Both the position numbers and the translations under genes were made by a program. A DNA stretch of 64,000 nucleotides from Marsupella aquatica (Eukaryota; Marchantiophyta), in contig OZ316893.1 of assembly GCA_973895155.1 (NCBI GenBank), positions 6,758,001 through 6,822,000 of the forward strand, written 5' to 3'. The notes below the pieces were generated by a model, which had not been told where the DNA came from, did not search any database, and saw nothing but the letters and a program-made list of their open reading frames with translations. Shown piece by piece: positions 24,971 through 34,400 of the stretch; positions within the stretch are counted from its first letter, which is position 1, and each line of letters starts with the position of its first letter.

Positions 24971-24980
24971 CCTATATTAG
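24971..24980 (+). promoter_or_regulatory. Candidate LTR TATA box
   Basis: The string ctatattagg lies about 200 bp before the LTR end and recurs in the 3' LTR and the solo LTRs. If it is the promoter, the long ORF lies wholly in U3. Only position and base composition support it. Confidence 0.25.
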
Positions 24981-25178
24981 GCCGGCTACGTATCTCATGA
25001 CCCGATGAAGGATCTGTCCAGTATATGTGTGTAAAATGTTAATAGTAGTAGTAGAAGGTTAGCAGCGTCCCATGCCGCTAAGCCGCGGAAACGGCCTCGC
25101 CAAGCACGAAACCTGCAGGAATCGGCTTGAGCTGGGGGGTTTCTTGGGTTTAGGGAGCCATGGGACGCACCACATTTT

Positions 25179-25196
25179 TGGCGCTAGATGGAGGGG
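25179..25196 (+). other. Primer-binding site
   Basis: The TGGCGCTAGATGGAGGGG string begins 4 nt after the 5' LTR end. A TGG start is expected for pairing with a tRNA 3' CCA, and TGGCGC starts are common in Athila/Tat-type elements. I cannot name the tRNA without a search. Confidence 0.6.
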
Positions 25197-25243
25197 GCAT
25201 TTCTTAAGCCGTGAGATATGAAGTTAGAACGGAAGCGTAGGTA

Positions 25244-26668
25244 ATGACTGACCTTACGCCGAGGGAAGAAAGAGTGATTCAACGGGAGAGAGCTCGACTG
25301 CAGCAGCTCGCCGGGTGGCATGATACACAGCGACTGAGAGGGGCAGAAAGAGCTGGTAGCTCCGAAACTGGAAGTGGCATCGAAGAAGACATACCAGAAG
25401 AAGAGTCGGTAAGGAGAAGTGAGTCTCCAACCGACATGGGGGAACCAGAGGCACGGCCAGACGAGAGGCCAGGGACCAGATTGAGCCAGCGGTCGCGCAT
25501 ACATTACAAGGCATTTCATGGGAGAGGAGATGAGGATCCGGACGAATGGTTGGATGATTTCGAGGGAACCGCTGCAGCAAATGGAGAATCGGCCATCAAG
25601 ATGCAGATTCTTCCCGGCCTGTTCAAGGGTGAGGCTAGGCCTTGGTACAGAGCATTAGATGTGGAAGATCAAGCCATCTGGGATATCTTCAAAACACTCT
25701 TTGTTAAGGAGTTTCGACCCATTGGAACTTCAGAACTAGCAGTGCTGAAGTTGGGACAACTTCGGTTCAAGGAGAACAAATCCTTCAGGAAGTTCTTGCA
25801 ACGCTTTCAGAAACTGGTAAGACGTACAAAGACCAATGCATCTGAAGGTATGCAACTTCAATGGTTGGTGAATGCTTTGCCACAGAAGATGAGTTTTGCA
25901 ATTAGGAAGGAGAACCCGGAGACTTTAGCCGAAGCAATTAAGGATATTCAATTATACATTAATGCAGATATCACAAGCCGGAAGAAACAGCTTAAGTCTG
26001 AGAGTTCCTCATCAGAGGAGGGATCACCCCATAAGAAAAAAGATAAGAAGAAGAAACATTCCAAGAAGTCTAGAAGTGATAAGTCAAGCTCGGATAGTGG
26101 GAGTAGCAAGAGTGAGTCATCTTCTAGTTCTGAAGAAGAAAAAACTAGGAAAAGGAAGGGCAGAAGGAGAGGGAAGACGAAAGTCAAGATGGAGGCTAAG
26201 CCACCAGATAACATCGTAGCCCTTACCGAGCAACTTAAGGCTATCATTGCAGAGGTAAAACCAAAGAAGAAGGTAGTACAGGAGGATAGCTCTGTATGGT
26301 GTGCCTTATGTTATAAAACCGGACACCATAAAGATGCGTGTCCTAAGCTTAATACTAATCATGTTCGGCATGTGGCCGAGATCAGACCATGTCAGGGAGA
26401 AGTAGAGTACTTTTTGGGAGATGCCGCTGATAGTGTTTTCGGCATCAGTGAGACTGGAGCACGAGACCTATCCAACAGACCTGCATCTCTGTGGTCAGGG
26501 TTAAGGAACAATCCAGGAGAGATGTATCCTCGGATTATTCAGAACCCGTCAGTACCTCCTAGGCCGAATGTGCAAAGATTTGCGGCGTGCTATAATTGTG
26601 GTCAACCTGGCCATTTTGCTAGAGAATGCCCGAATGCACGCAAACAGGGTGATGGACAACCAGCTTAG
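25244..26668 (+). CDS. gag: Gag polyprotein of family A
   Basis: This is the capsid/nucleocapsid protein of the retrotransposon, 474 residues, starting at ATG 25244, 69 nt after the LTR. A retrotransposon gag domain covers about residues 100-240 (ARPWYRALDVEDQAIWDIF, then FVKEFRP and LGQLRFKENKSFRKFLQRF). It is followed by a Ser/Lys-rich low-complexity linker (about 245-310) and two CCHC zinc knuckles, CALCYKTGHHKDAC (about 354) and CYNCGQPGHFAREC (about 450). The frame is intact to a TAG at 26666-26668. The same frame continues directly after the stop into a third knuckle and protease. Confidence 0.93.
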   Translation: MTDLTPREERVIQRERARLQQLAGWHDTQRLRGAERAGSSETGSGIEEDIPEEESVRRSESPTDMGEPEARPDERPGTRLSQRSRIHYKAFHGRGDEDPDEWLDDFEGTAAANGESAIKMQILPGLFKGEARPWYRALDVEDQAIWDIFKTLFVKEFRPIGTSELAVLKLGQLRFKENKSFRKFLQRFQKLVRRTKTNASEGMQLQWLVNALPQKMSFAIRKENPETLAEAIKDIQLYINADITSRKKQLKSESSSSEEGSPHKKKDKKKKHSKKSRSDKSSSDSGSSKSESSSSSEEEKTRKRKGRRRGKTKVKMEAKPPDNIVALTEQLKAIIAEVKPKKKVVQEDSSVWCALCYKTGHHKDACPKLNTNHVRHVAEIRPCQGEVEYFLGDAADSVFGISETGARDLSNRPASLWSGLRNNPGEMYPRIIQNPSVPPRPNVQRFAACYNCGQPGHFARECPNARKQGDGQPA

Positions 26669-28237
26669 CTATGTATGGGATGCCGACAGGAAGGTCATAT
26701 GCTAGGGCAATGTCCTACTTGGTTGGCAGGCCTGGCCGCAAATCATAAACTTTTGTCGGTCAAGATCTTACCGCCAGGTACTACCCCCGGAGGAGTTCAA
26801 ATCAACCACATCGAACTAGGATGGCAAGAGGATGCCGAGGCAGAGTTCGTACCATCTGATGATGAGGCCGAAGCCCTATCAACCTTCTCAGAGGAGGATT
26901 TAGATCATGATTGCTACCGGGTCTCTACTCGATCTACCAGAAGGAAGGAAAGGTGGGATGGGCTGGCCAAAAATAAAGGGAAGGTTACGGAGGAAAGGAT
27001 CGACTCTTCGTCAACATCAACAGAAGGAGAAGGGAGGGCTCCGGCAATACAGGTAAGCCATGAGCCCACCAGTGAAACCAATCCTTCACAAGATAGCGAC
27101 TTCAATCGAGATCATCCTAAGTTGTTCTACCCCTCTGTTACGGCTAGTGTTAAGGAACAACTAAGAGAATTAGAAACCCTGGAGAATACCGAAGCCATTG
27201 CCAAGGATGTAAAACGAGCAAAAGCATTGTTTGCTTCGGAAGACCCAACAGCTGTGGAGACTAGCGTGGCAAAACTGGCCGAATCCAAGACGGAAACACC
27301 ACCAGAAGAGAAGCCGATTGTTCCCTATGACCTGGCTAAAGATGTACTAGAATCTAGAGTCTCGGCAACAGTAGGTCAACTATTGAAAAATAGCCCGTAC
27401 TTCCGGAAGCAATTAAGGAAGGCTATTCTCGGCAAGCCGAGATTACCCAAGGTAGCAACCAGATCCGACGTACTAATGATAGAAGAAGATCAAGGAGCTC
27501 CAGCATTACCATTAATGATTCAAGGAGAATTATTACTACGGGTACCCATCGATGGAGGATCAGGGGTATGTATTATGATTGATTCAACAGCAAAAGGGTG
27601 GGGTCTAACACCGGAGATGACTGGAAGAGTGTTGAACATGGCCAATGGATATCAGGTCATTCCGACGGGAGTGTTAACCGGCATCAAGACAGAGATAGGA
27701 GGTATCTTCTTTAGCATTAACTATGTAGTAATGAAGCCGGTAAATCCTACGTCATTCCGGCTATTGATTGGTAGGCCATGGCTGTACCTAGCCGAGGTAA
27801 TAGAAGATTGGGGTAAAAAGCAGTTCACTTTCGGGACCCCCTCTATCACGGTATCCTGGGACACTAAGGATGACCGTAGGAAAAGCATAAGGGAAGTAGA
27901 TGGGTACGACAGTGGACTGGAGTCAGCCGATGAAGTACGTTGGTTAGAATGCCTCACTAACCTAACCGAAGAAGGTGTCTTTGGACCAGAGGTACCCCCC
28001 AGCGGATTATGGCAAGAACCAATGGAAGGTGACTTGGAAGAAGAAGACGAAGAGGTCGAGGACTGCTTTACAATAGAATCCACCTTTTTAGCTGCAATTC
28101 CGGAGGAAGTAAAGGATGTAGACCAATTGGATGAAACGGCTAAGTGGGGAGCAGTAGTAGGGACAGTGGATTTTCTGCAGGCGTTGTGGCAGAGCCGACG
28201 GGGTCCACAACGCCATCGATCATCGGCAAGGAATTAA
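26669..28237 (+). CDS. Protease-containing frame, in phase with gag after a TAG
   Basis: This frame continues gag after one TAG codon (followed by CTA). It opens with a third CCHC knuckle, CMGCRQEGHMLGQC, then an acidic linker and a retropepsin-like aspartic protease. The active-site region is VPIDGGSGVCIMI (around 27540), with the partner motif FRLLIGRPWL near 27750. The protein would be made only if ribosomes read through the TAG, or if the TAG is a recent CAG-to-TAG change. The frame ends at TAA 28235, downstream of the frameshift signal at 28168-28214. The DGGS active site is common in plant Ty3/gypsy proteases. Confidence 0.85.
   Translation, partial: LCMGCRQEGHMLGQCPTWLAGLAANHKLLSVKILPPGTTPGGVQINHIELGWQEDAEAEFVPSDDEAEALSTFSEEDLDHDCYRVSTRSTRRKERWDGLAKNKGKVTEERIDSSSTSTEGEGRAPAIQVSHEPTSETNPSQDSDFNRDHPKLFYPSVTASVKEQLRELETLENTEAIAKDVKRAKALFASEDPTAVETSVAKLAESKTETPPEEKPIVPYDLAKDVLESRVSATVGQLLKNSPYFRKQLRKAILGKPRLPKVATRSDVLMIEEDQGAPALPLMIQGELLLRVPIDGGSGVCIMIDSTAKGWGLTPEMTGRVLNMANGYQVIPTGVLTGIKTEIGGIFFSINYVVMKPVNPTSFRLLIGRPWLYLAEVIEDWGKKQFTFGTPSITVSWDTKDDRRKSIREVDGYDSGLESADEVRWLECLTNLTEEGVFGPEVPPSGLWQEPMEGDLEEEDEEVEDCFTIESTFLAAIPEEVKDVDQLDETAKWGAVVGTVDFLQALWQSRRGPQRHRSSARN
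28168..28214 (+). promoter_or_regulatory. Probable -1 ribosomal frameshift signal between protease and reverse transcriptase
   Basis: The heptamer GGATTTT (28168-28174) is in the correct phase (G GAT TTT) of the protease frame. Five nt later there is a perfect 10 bp stem: GGCGTTGTGG (28180-28189) pairs with CCACAACGCC (28205-28214) around a 15 nt loop. A -1 shift here enters the 28171-31410 frame (GFSAGVVAEP), while the zero frame ends at 28235. GGAUUUU is the known slippery site of dianthoviruses. The combination is seen directly, and its function is inferred. Confidence 0.75.
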
Positions 28238-31200
28238 ATACCAAGGGATCGGCATACAAGCCGATTACGAGGGCAGAACAAATTGAGGCCCTATTAGAAG
28301 CCGAGAGAGCACAGCGGCCTAACTCTCAGGAGCAAGAGGTGGATGAGATGGACAGACACGATCTAGAGCCAAGGCAGGAAGGGGAGCCGACCACTAATTC
28401 AAAACCGAATAGACCGGTAAGGGGACAATCTATGGACACCAAGGAAGGGACCGACTCGGCTAGTCCAGCCGAGATCCCAGTTTATGGAGGTATGAGATTA
28501 GAGAGACTGGAAGCCGAACTGGACCCGAATTTGAAGAAGCAGATTAATATGATCCAAGCACGGCAATATCGGAAGCTCGACTTAGGAGAGGGAAGAGAAC
28601 TGAACTTAGGGAGAAACCTAGCACCTGAGCTCGAGAAAGAGATCAGTGACTTATTGATTGAATTTCAGGATGTGTTTGCATGGAGTCACCAAGATCTAAA
28701 GGGAGTAGATCCAACACTAGGGGAACATCGAATTGATCTCATGTTAGGAGCCAAATCATTTCGACAACCAATTCGAAGGATGAACCCGAAGTATTCCCTG
28801 CTGGTCAAAACAGAAATCGACAAACTAGTGGAAGCTGGATTCATCACTCCAGTCCTGCATTCAGACTGGGTGTCTCCAATTGTGATAGTTCCCAAGAAAG
28901 CTGGACCCGATGGTAAACCCAAGATCCGGGTTTGTCAGGATTACAGGAAGCTGAATGAAGCAACATTAAAAGACCATTTTCCTTTACCGTTTACTGATAT
29001 GGTACTAGACATGGTATCCAGTCATGAACTATATTCATTCATGGATGGATACTCTGGTTATAACCAAATCAGGATTCGGCAGGAAGACCAAATCAAGACG
29101 GCCTTCATCACGGAATGGGGGATCTATGTCTTCAATCGTATGCCGTTTGGACTCTGCAACGCACCAGCTATGTTCCAACGATTAATGGTGAACATTTTTC
29201 ATGATTACTTGAGAAAGTTCATGGAAATCTTCATTGATGACTTTGCAGTATTCGGGAAGGCATCGAAACATGCTAAATACCTCAGGAAAACCTTCATGAG
29301 ATGTAGAGAGGTGGGTCTCAAGTTACACCCAGATAAATGTTTTTTTGCAGTAACCGAGGGGGTGCTACTAGGTCACAAGGTATCAAGGAAGGGCATTGAG
29401 ATTGACAAAGGTAAGCTAGCAGTATGGCTAGATATCATGCAACCTAAGAACATAAAGGATGTAAGATCCTTCTTGGGATGCATTGGTTACTATCGCCGGT
29501 TCATCAAGGATTTTGCCAAGCTGGCTTTACCATTAACCAATATGCTCAAGGCAGGAGCAGACTTCGAACCCACACCCGAACGAGTCACAGCGGTGGTAGA
29601 ATTGAAGCAGATGTTAGTAGAGGCCCCAGTCATGATAGCACCGGACTGGAACAAAGATTTTCATGTTTTTATAGATGTCTCGGGCTTCTGTATTGGCTCA
29701 GTACTAAGTCAGTTGGATGAGAAAGGAAGGGACCATCCCATATACTTCGCAAGCCGTCAGCTTGCCGATGCCGAACGGAACTACTCTACCACGGAAAGAG
29801 AAGCATTAGGAGTCATTTATTCTTGTAAAAAGTTTAGGCATTATTTACTAGGGTACAAGGTAATCTTTCATACTGATCATGAAAGTTTGAAGTACCTAGT
29901 CAATAAGCCGGACCTTACAGGCAGAGTAGCAAGATGGATTTTGCTATTACAGGAGTTTGACTATGAGCTGAGGATCAAGCCGGGAAAGTTACATGCCAAT
30001 GCCGACTTCTTTTCAAGGATCACAGGTAAACCTGCCACGGATTGCATCGATGATCGATTCCCCGACGAGGAGCTATTCGTTGTGGAAATAGCTGGTACAT
30101 GGTACCCTGAGATTTTACAATTTCTCAGCACTTCCAGATTACAGCCAGGATTAAGCCGAGAGCAAGCCGCAGTCTTTGTGCGGAAGGTCAGACAGTATCA
30201 GTGCATTAAAGGCATACTGCACAAGCATGGAATCAACGGCACGATTCAAAGGTGTTTGGAAAAGAGAGAGGTAAAACGAGTCCTACGGGCCATGCATGGA
30301 GAGGAGGCCGGAGGACATTTTTCCCCAGTAACCACGTCTAAGAAGATATTAAATGTCGGTTACTGGTGGCCCACCTTGCACAAAGATGTCTATCAGTTTA
30401 TCAAACAATGCGATCCTTGTCAACGAGCGGGAGGACCAAGGGCGTCCACCAGGCATCCACTGCACCCTATTCTACCTCTGGCACCATTCGAGAAGTGGGG
30501 TATTGATTACATTGGACCTCTGAAACCACTGACCCACCCTCGACTGAACAAGTACATAATCCTGGCTACGGATTATGCAACTAAATGGGTAGAGGCCAGA
30601 CCAACAACGAAGGATGATGCAATTACTACGGCTAGATTCATGTATGAGCAGATCTTCACCAGGTATGGAGCACCCCTAGAATTAGTTAGTGATAGAGGAA
30701 CCCATTTTTTGAATGATATAATTAGTCGTTTAAATGAGCAGTATTTAGTTAAACATAGGCCTACTACTCCCTACCATCCAAAGGCAAACGGGTTGACAGA
30801 ACGAGCAAACGGGATCATAGGAAAGATATTGAACAAGACAGTAGCTCAGAACAAACTCGATTGGGATGATAAATTGTTTGCTGCTGTTTTTGCTTACAAT
30901 CTGGCCTATAAATCCACTACCGGTCATACACCCTTCTTCTTAACCTTTGGACAAGAAGCCTTGGTACCCATGCAACTTGAGATACCGACATTTCAAGTTA
31001 CAATTGAGGAAAGAGCCTCAGCGGAGGAGAGCCTAAAGGAGCGAGAATATAGGTTAGAAGCTTTAGAGGAAGCGAGAATGATTTCAGCCGAGAGAGTAGA
31101 ATATAGACAGAATATCATGAAGCAGCAGTATGATAAAAGGTTAAAAGTAGTTAGTATTCATACCGGTGATCTTGTGCTACTTTATGACAGTAGGTATAGT

Positions 31201-31410
31201 AGGTTTCCAGGAAAGCTTTACACTCACTGGTTAGGACCCTTTAGAGTAACCATGATGTTCCCCAATGGCTCCGTGCAATTGGCCAACATTACGGGAGAGG
31301 TATATCCAGTTCGCATCCATTATGACCGCCTCAAGAAATACTATATGGACGAAGATGAAGTTGTTCGCGAGGACGCTTCACAATTAAGTGGGGAGCTATG
31401 TGATGCCTAG
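28171..31410 (+). CDS. pol: Pol: reverse transcriptase, RNase H, integrase
   Basis: The frame is open (from 28144) and lies -1 to the protease frame. The reverse transcriptase runs from about 28760 to 29350: FITPVLHSDWVSPIVIVPKK, CQDYRKLNEAT, SFMDGYSGYNQI, MPFGLCNAPAMFQRLM and catalytic FIDDFAVFG. RNase H (about 29640-30030) has FIDVSGFCIGSVLSQ, TTEREALGVI, FHTDHESLKYL and ANADFFSR. Integrase has an HHCC zinc region (HGEEAGGHF, then CDPCQRAG) and DDE residues in WGIDYIGP, VSDRGTHF and NGLTERANG, followed by the GPFRV tail. No stop or shift is present. The last codons run 12 nt into the 3' LTR. There is no chromodomain. Confidence 0.94.
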   Translation, partial: FSAGVVAEPTGSTTPSIIGKELNTKGSAYKPITRAEQIEALLEAERAQRPNSQEQEVDEMDRHDLEPRQEGEPTTNSKPNRPVRGQSMDTKEGTDSASPAEIPVYGGMRLERLEAELDPNLKKQINMIQARQYRKLDLGEGRELNLGRNLAPELEKEISDLLIEFQDVFAWSHQDLKGVDPTLGEHRIDLMLGAKSFRQPIRRMNPKYSLLVKTEIDKLVEAGFITPVLHSDWVSPIVIVPKKAGPDGKPKIRVCQDYRKLNEATLKDHFPLPFTDMVLDMVSSHELYSFMDGYSGYNQIRIRQEDQIKTAFITEWGIYVFNRMPFGLCNAPAMFQRLMVNIFHDYLRKFMEIFIDDFAVFGKASKHAKYLRKTFMRCREVGLKLHPDKCFFAVTEGVLLGHKVSRKGIEIDKGKLAVWLDIMQPKNIKDVRSFLGCIGYYRRFIKDFAKLALPLTNMLKAGADFEPTPERVTAVVELKQMLVEAPVMIAPDWNKDFHVFIDVSGFCIGSVLSQLDEKGRDHPIYFASRQLADAERNYSTTEREALGVIYSCKKFRHYLLGYKVIFHTDHESLKYLVNKPDLTGRVARWILLLQEFDYELRIKPGKLHANADFFSRITGKPATDCIDDRFPDEELFVVEIAGTWYPEILQFLSTSRLQPGLSREQAAVFVRKVRQYQCIKGILHKHGINGTIQRCLEKREVKRVLRAMHGEEAGGHFSPVTTSKKILNVGYWWPTLHKDVYQFIKQCDPCQRAGGPRASTRHPLHPILPLAPFEKWGIDYIGPLKPLTHPRLNKYIILATDYATKWVEARPTTKDDAITTARFMYEQIFTRYGAPLELVSDRGTHFLNDIISRLNEQYLVKHRPTTPYHPKANGLTERANGIIGKILNKTVAQNKLDWDDKLFAAVFAYNLAYKSTTGHTPFFLTFGQEALVPMQLEIPTFQVTIEERASAEESLKEREYRLEALEEARMISAERVEYRQNIMKQQYDKRLKVVSIHTGDLVLLYDSRYSRFPGKLYTHWLGPFRVTMMFPNGSVQLANITGEVYPVRIHYDRLKKYYMDEDEVVREDASQLSGELCDA
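31385..31398 (+). other. Polypurine tract
   Basis: The sequence taagtggggagcta lies directly before the 3' LTR, where plus-strand DNA synthesis is primed. It overlaps the end of pol. Confidence 0.7.
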
Positions 31411-34400
31411 ACAAGAATCACTCGGCCGGTTAAGTGGGTAAAGCAGGAAGGCACCCTAGGAACACCTTAGTATAGTGACAAAACAAGGAAAATATAAACA
31501 ATTAGGGGCAACCATGGAACCCGGGCAGAGGCTGGAGGTAAGGCTGAGGGTGAAAACCCGATTAGGGTTAGGGCGCGTTAAGCGTCGGCGGCTAGGAAGG
31601 ATCAACGGGAAGAAGGACCGGCAGAGGAGAGGGGTAAGGAGCGCTTGCAGGAGATGGTGGCTCATTTGCGAGCACGAACTAGGCAGACGACTACGGGAGG
31701 CCAACTACTGTCAGCTGCTTAGGCAAGCACTCGGGGAGAGAGTAGATACCGACGATCGACCTAAGGAGGGTATGAGCAACGTCAATCAAGCGGCACATTT
31801 CTGGGGATGCCTGTTCGAACGGGCAACTGAGTACATCAAGACTTACGAGGACGAGGAGTCAGAAAGGGCAGCTCGAGAACGGCAGGAGCTCGCTCGATTG
31901 TGGGAGCTGCAGAAGACGGCTTTCTTAGGAGGCGAACTCATCAAGGACGAGTTCCTGTGGACGCCTACTTCCAATCAACTCGACGATCTTCTGTTTTGCA
32001 AAGACAGCGTCGTCGGCATCCGAGAGGCCATCAAGAACTGCAACGACATACACTGGGAATTAAAGGGTAGCACGGAAAGGTGGACCCAGGCAACGGTGCT
32101 AGGAGAAACCTCCACGGCAGCAGAGATGAAGAGGAAGGGAGCCGTCAACGATGAAGCCACCCCGGCAAAAAGAACGAGGTCGGCGGCACCAAAGAAGCCA
32201 GCCGAGCAGCAAAGCAGGAGGCAGGGAGAAGCCGAAGAGGAGGAGGTCGATCCCATCAAGGCCATTCCAACCAGGGATGACACCTGGAAGGGCTGGGCGG
32301 CAACCCTACCGGTGGAGGTGCAACTACATTTTGCACGGGAGGAGGATGCATGCTTTACGGCCATGCAGACCAAGAAGTACCAAGGCTTCATGGCCGGATC
32401 CGGCTTGGAGGCCTTTGTAAGATTACCATGGCTGAAGCCGGAGGTACCGGAGTCAGACCTATTAGAATTCGTGGGGTCATGGGAACCCGAGACCAATTGC
32501 ACGAGGATATATGGGAAGGATTTCTATCTTACTCCCAAGGTGATTGCCGAAGTGTTTGGCTTGCCGATGGGCAATAAGACCAAAGTTGATACCAGGAAGA
32601 CCTTGCCTGACAAGGAGTTCCGGTCGTTCCCCGGGCCATCAACGAAGAATGGCTTCTTCCGGAACACCTGCACCAACCCGCACATAGGAGAGATGATCGA
32701 CTTCTTGCGGGTGACCATGCATTGTAACTTGCCGAGGGCAGAGATCGGCAAGGCACAGGTCTATCTGGCAGAAAGGCCAGACCCAAGCCGGGACTACAAC
32801 GGGTACCTCCTCAACCAATTGAAGAAGATCTTAAAGGAGGAGCAGCAGGTAATCGGCATGGGGAGCGTGTCGCGGCTTGGCTATCACATGCCGCTGTTGT
32901 GCCGGTATGCCAGAGGTCAGACTTTTGCCCCGGTACTTCCCCTGTAGGTAAGGGCACCCGAGGAAGCTCCAACGCCGAGGCCGTTGGCTGAGAAGCCTCA
33001 ACCACCTGTTAGTCCTACGATCGAGCAGGTGTTTAGGCCCAGGAAGGAAGACTTGCCGATGCAGCAACCAGGCATGCAGAGTCTGCTGAAACTACTGGAG
33101 AAAGAAAAGAAATCGGCATCGGCAACAACAACGGCAACAGCAACAATGCAGGACACTACTACAGAGGTAGGCCTACACCGGCTCACAAGAGAAAACCCCT
33201 TTGTTGGAGACAAGGAGAGAATCAGGCCGGAATCCAAGCCAGGTGTTCGAATGTACGTGGGAACCTCAAGCTCCGAATCTGAGGCAGAATTGCCTGAAGC
33301 TCCTACCGACGAAGAGGAGAGGGAGAAGCTGGATGTCCAAGAGGTAGAGGAGGCAGTGGAGGACTGCAGCCATGATAATTCCGGCTATGGGTCGGACCAT
33401 CACGTTCCAGGAGTAAGGACCTGTGGCCGGTTTGTCCCCACACTTCCAAGGGTAGTGCGAGGGGACCCCAACCAGCAGAGTAGCCCTGAGTCTCCCCCAC
33501 CAGATGTTGCTCCCCCGAGCTTCGACGGCATAAAACAGACGGTGCAGGAATTTCAGGAGTGAATCAAGCAGGAGGAAGAGGCCGCCCTGGCTAAGGAAAA
33601 GGATTTACCAGGAGGAGATTGGCCGGAGGACATCAGGCGGCTAGCCGAAAAAGGAAGCAAACCTCTAGCCACGATTGAAGAGATCCGCAGGACGGCTTGG
33701 GAGCAGAGGCCACGATGGGCGATGCCGATCACTTCTACTTACTCCACCTACGCTAAGAATAGAGCCATGGAGTATGGTGAGATGTGTGGGGAACTTGCGC
33801 TCGGCATCTTTGGAGAGGAGTTGGAGATAGGACCCTTTTTCCATAGGGAGCAGTTGGAGAAGCACCAATTAGAAGAAGCGGTGGCTTTAGAGAGAAGCAA
33901 GAAGGACGAGGTCATTCGGCGGCTTAGGAGGATGGGAGCCGAGATTGAAGATCTAAGGGCGGCCAAGAAAGCCCAAGATGAACTGCGGATTAAACGACAT
34001 GAGCTGAACATCATGCAGGGGCAGTTGGACGCCGCGCAGGCTGATAATCAGAATATCAAGGATAAACTGACTCAGACGCAGGAAGAGTTGGCCGACACGA
34101 TCAAAGAGAGGGAGAAGTGGAAGCAAGAGCTGAAGAATACAGAGGAGGCGCACATAACAGCCAACAGCCGGGCCATGGCGGAGACCCAAAGAAAGGAATG
34201 GGCGTTGAAAGGGGAGCTCGAGAAAATCCGCGGAGCCCTTGAGCTGAAGGAGGTCGAGTTAGGGAAATCCTATCAAGGGATTATGGCGCTACAGCAGGAG
34301 CTTGCGTCCCTGACGGCCAGCTTCAAGGCCGACCTAAGGGAGAAGGACGAGATGCTCGAACAGACTTACGCCAAGATGAACCAGATGGAGTCTGTCATCA

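Larger units (their letters stand above)
20548..25174 (+). repeat. 5' LTR of family A element (4627 bp, coding)
   Basis: The LTR has TG...CA ends, and its copy at 31399-36025 has the same length. Most of it (20663-24262) is one long reading frame. The last 0.9 kb is non-coding and should hold the promoter, transcript start and poly(A) signals. Related solo copies lie at 3348-5246 and 37056-41699. Confidence 0.95.
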
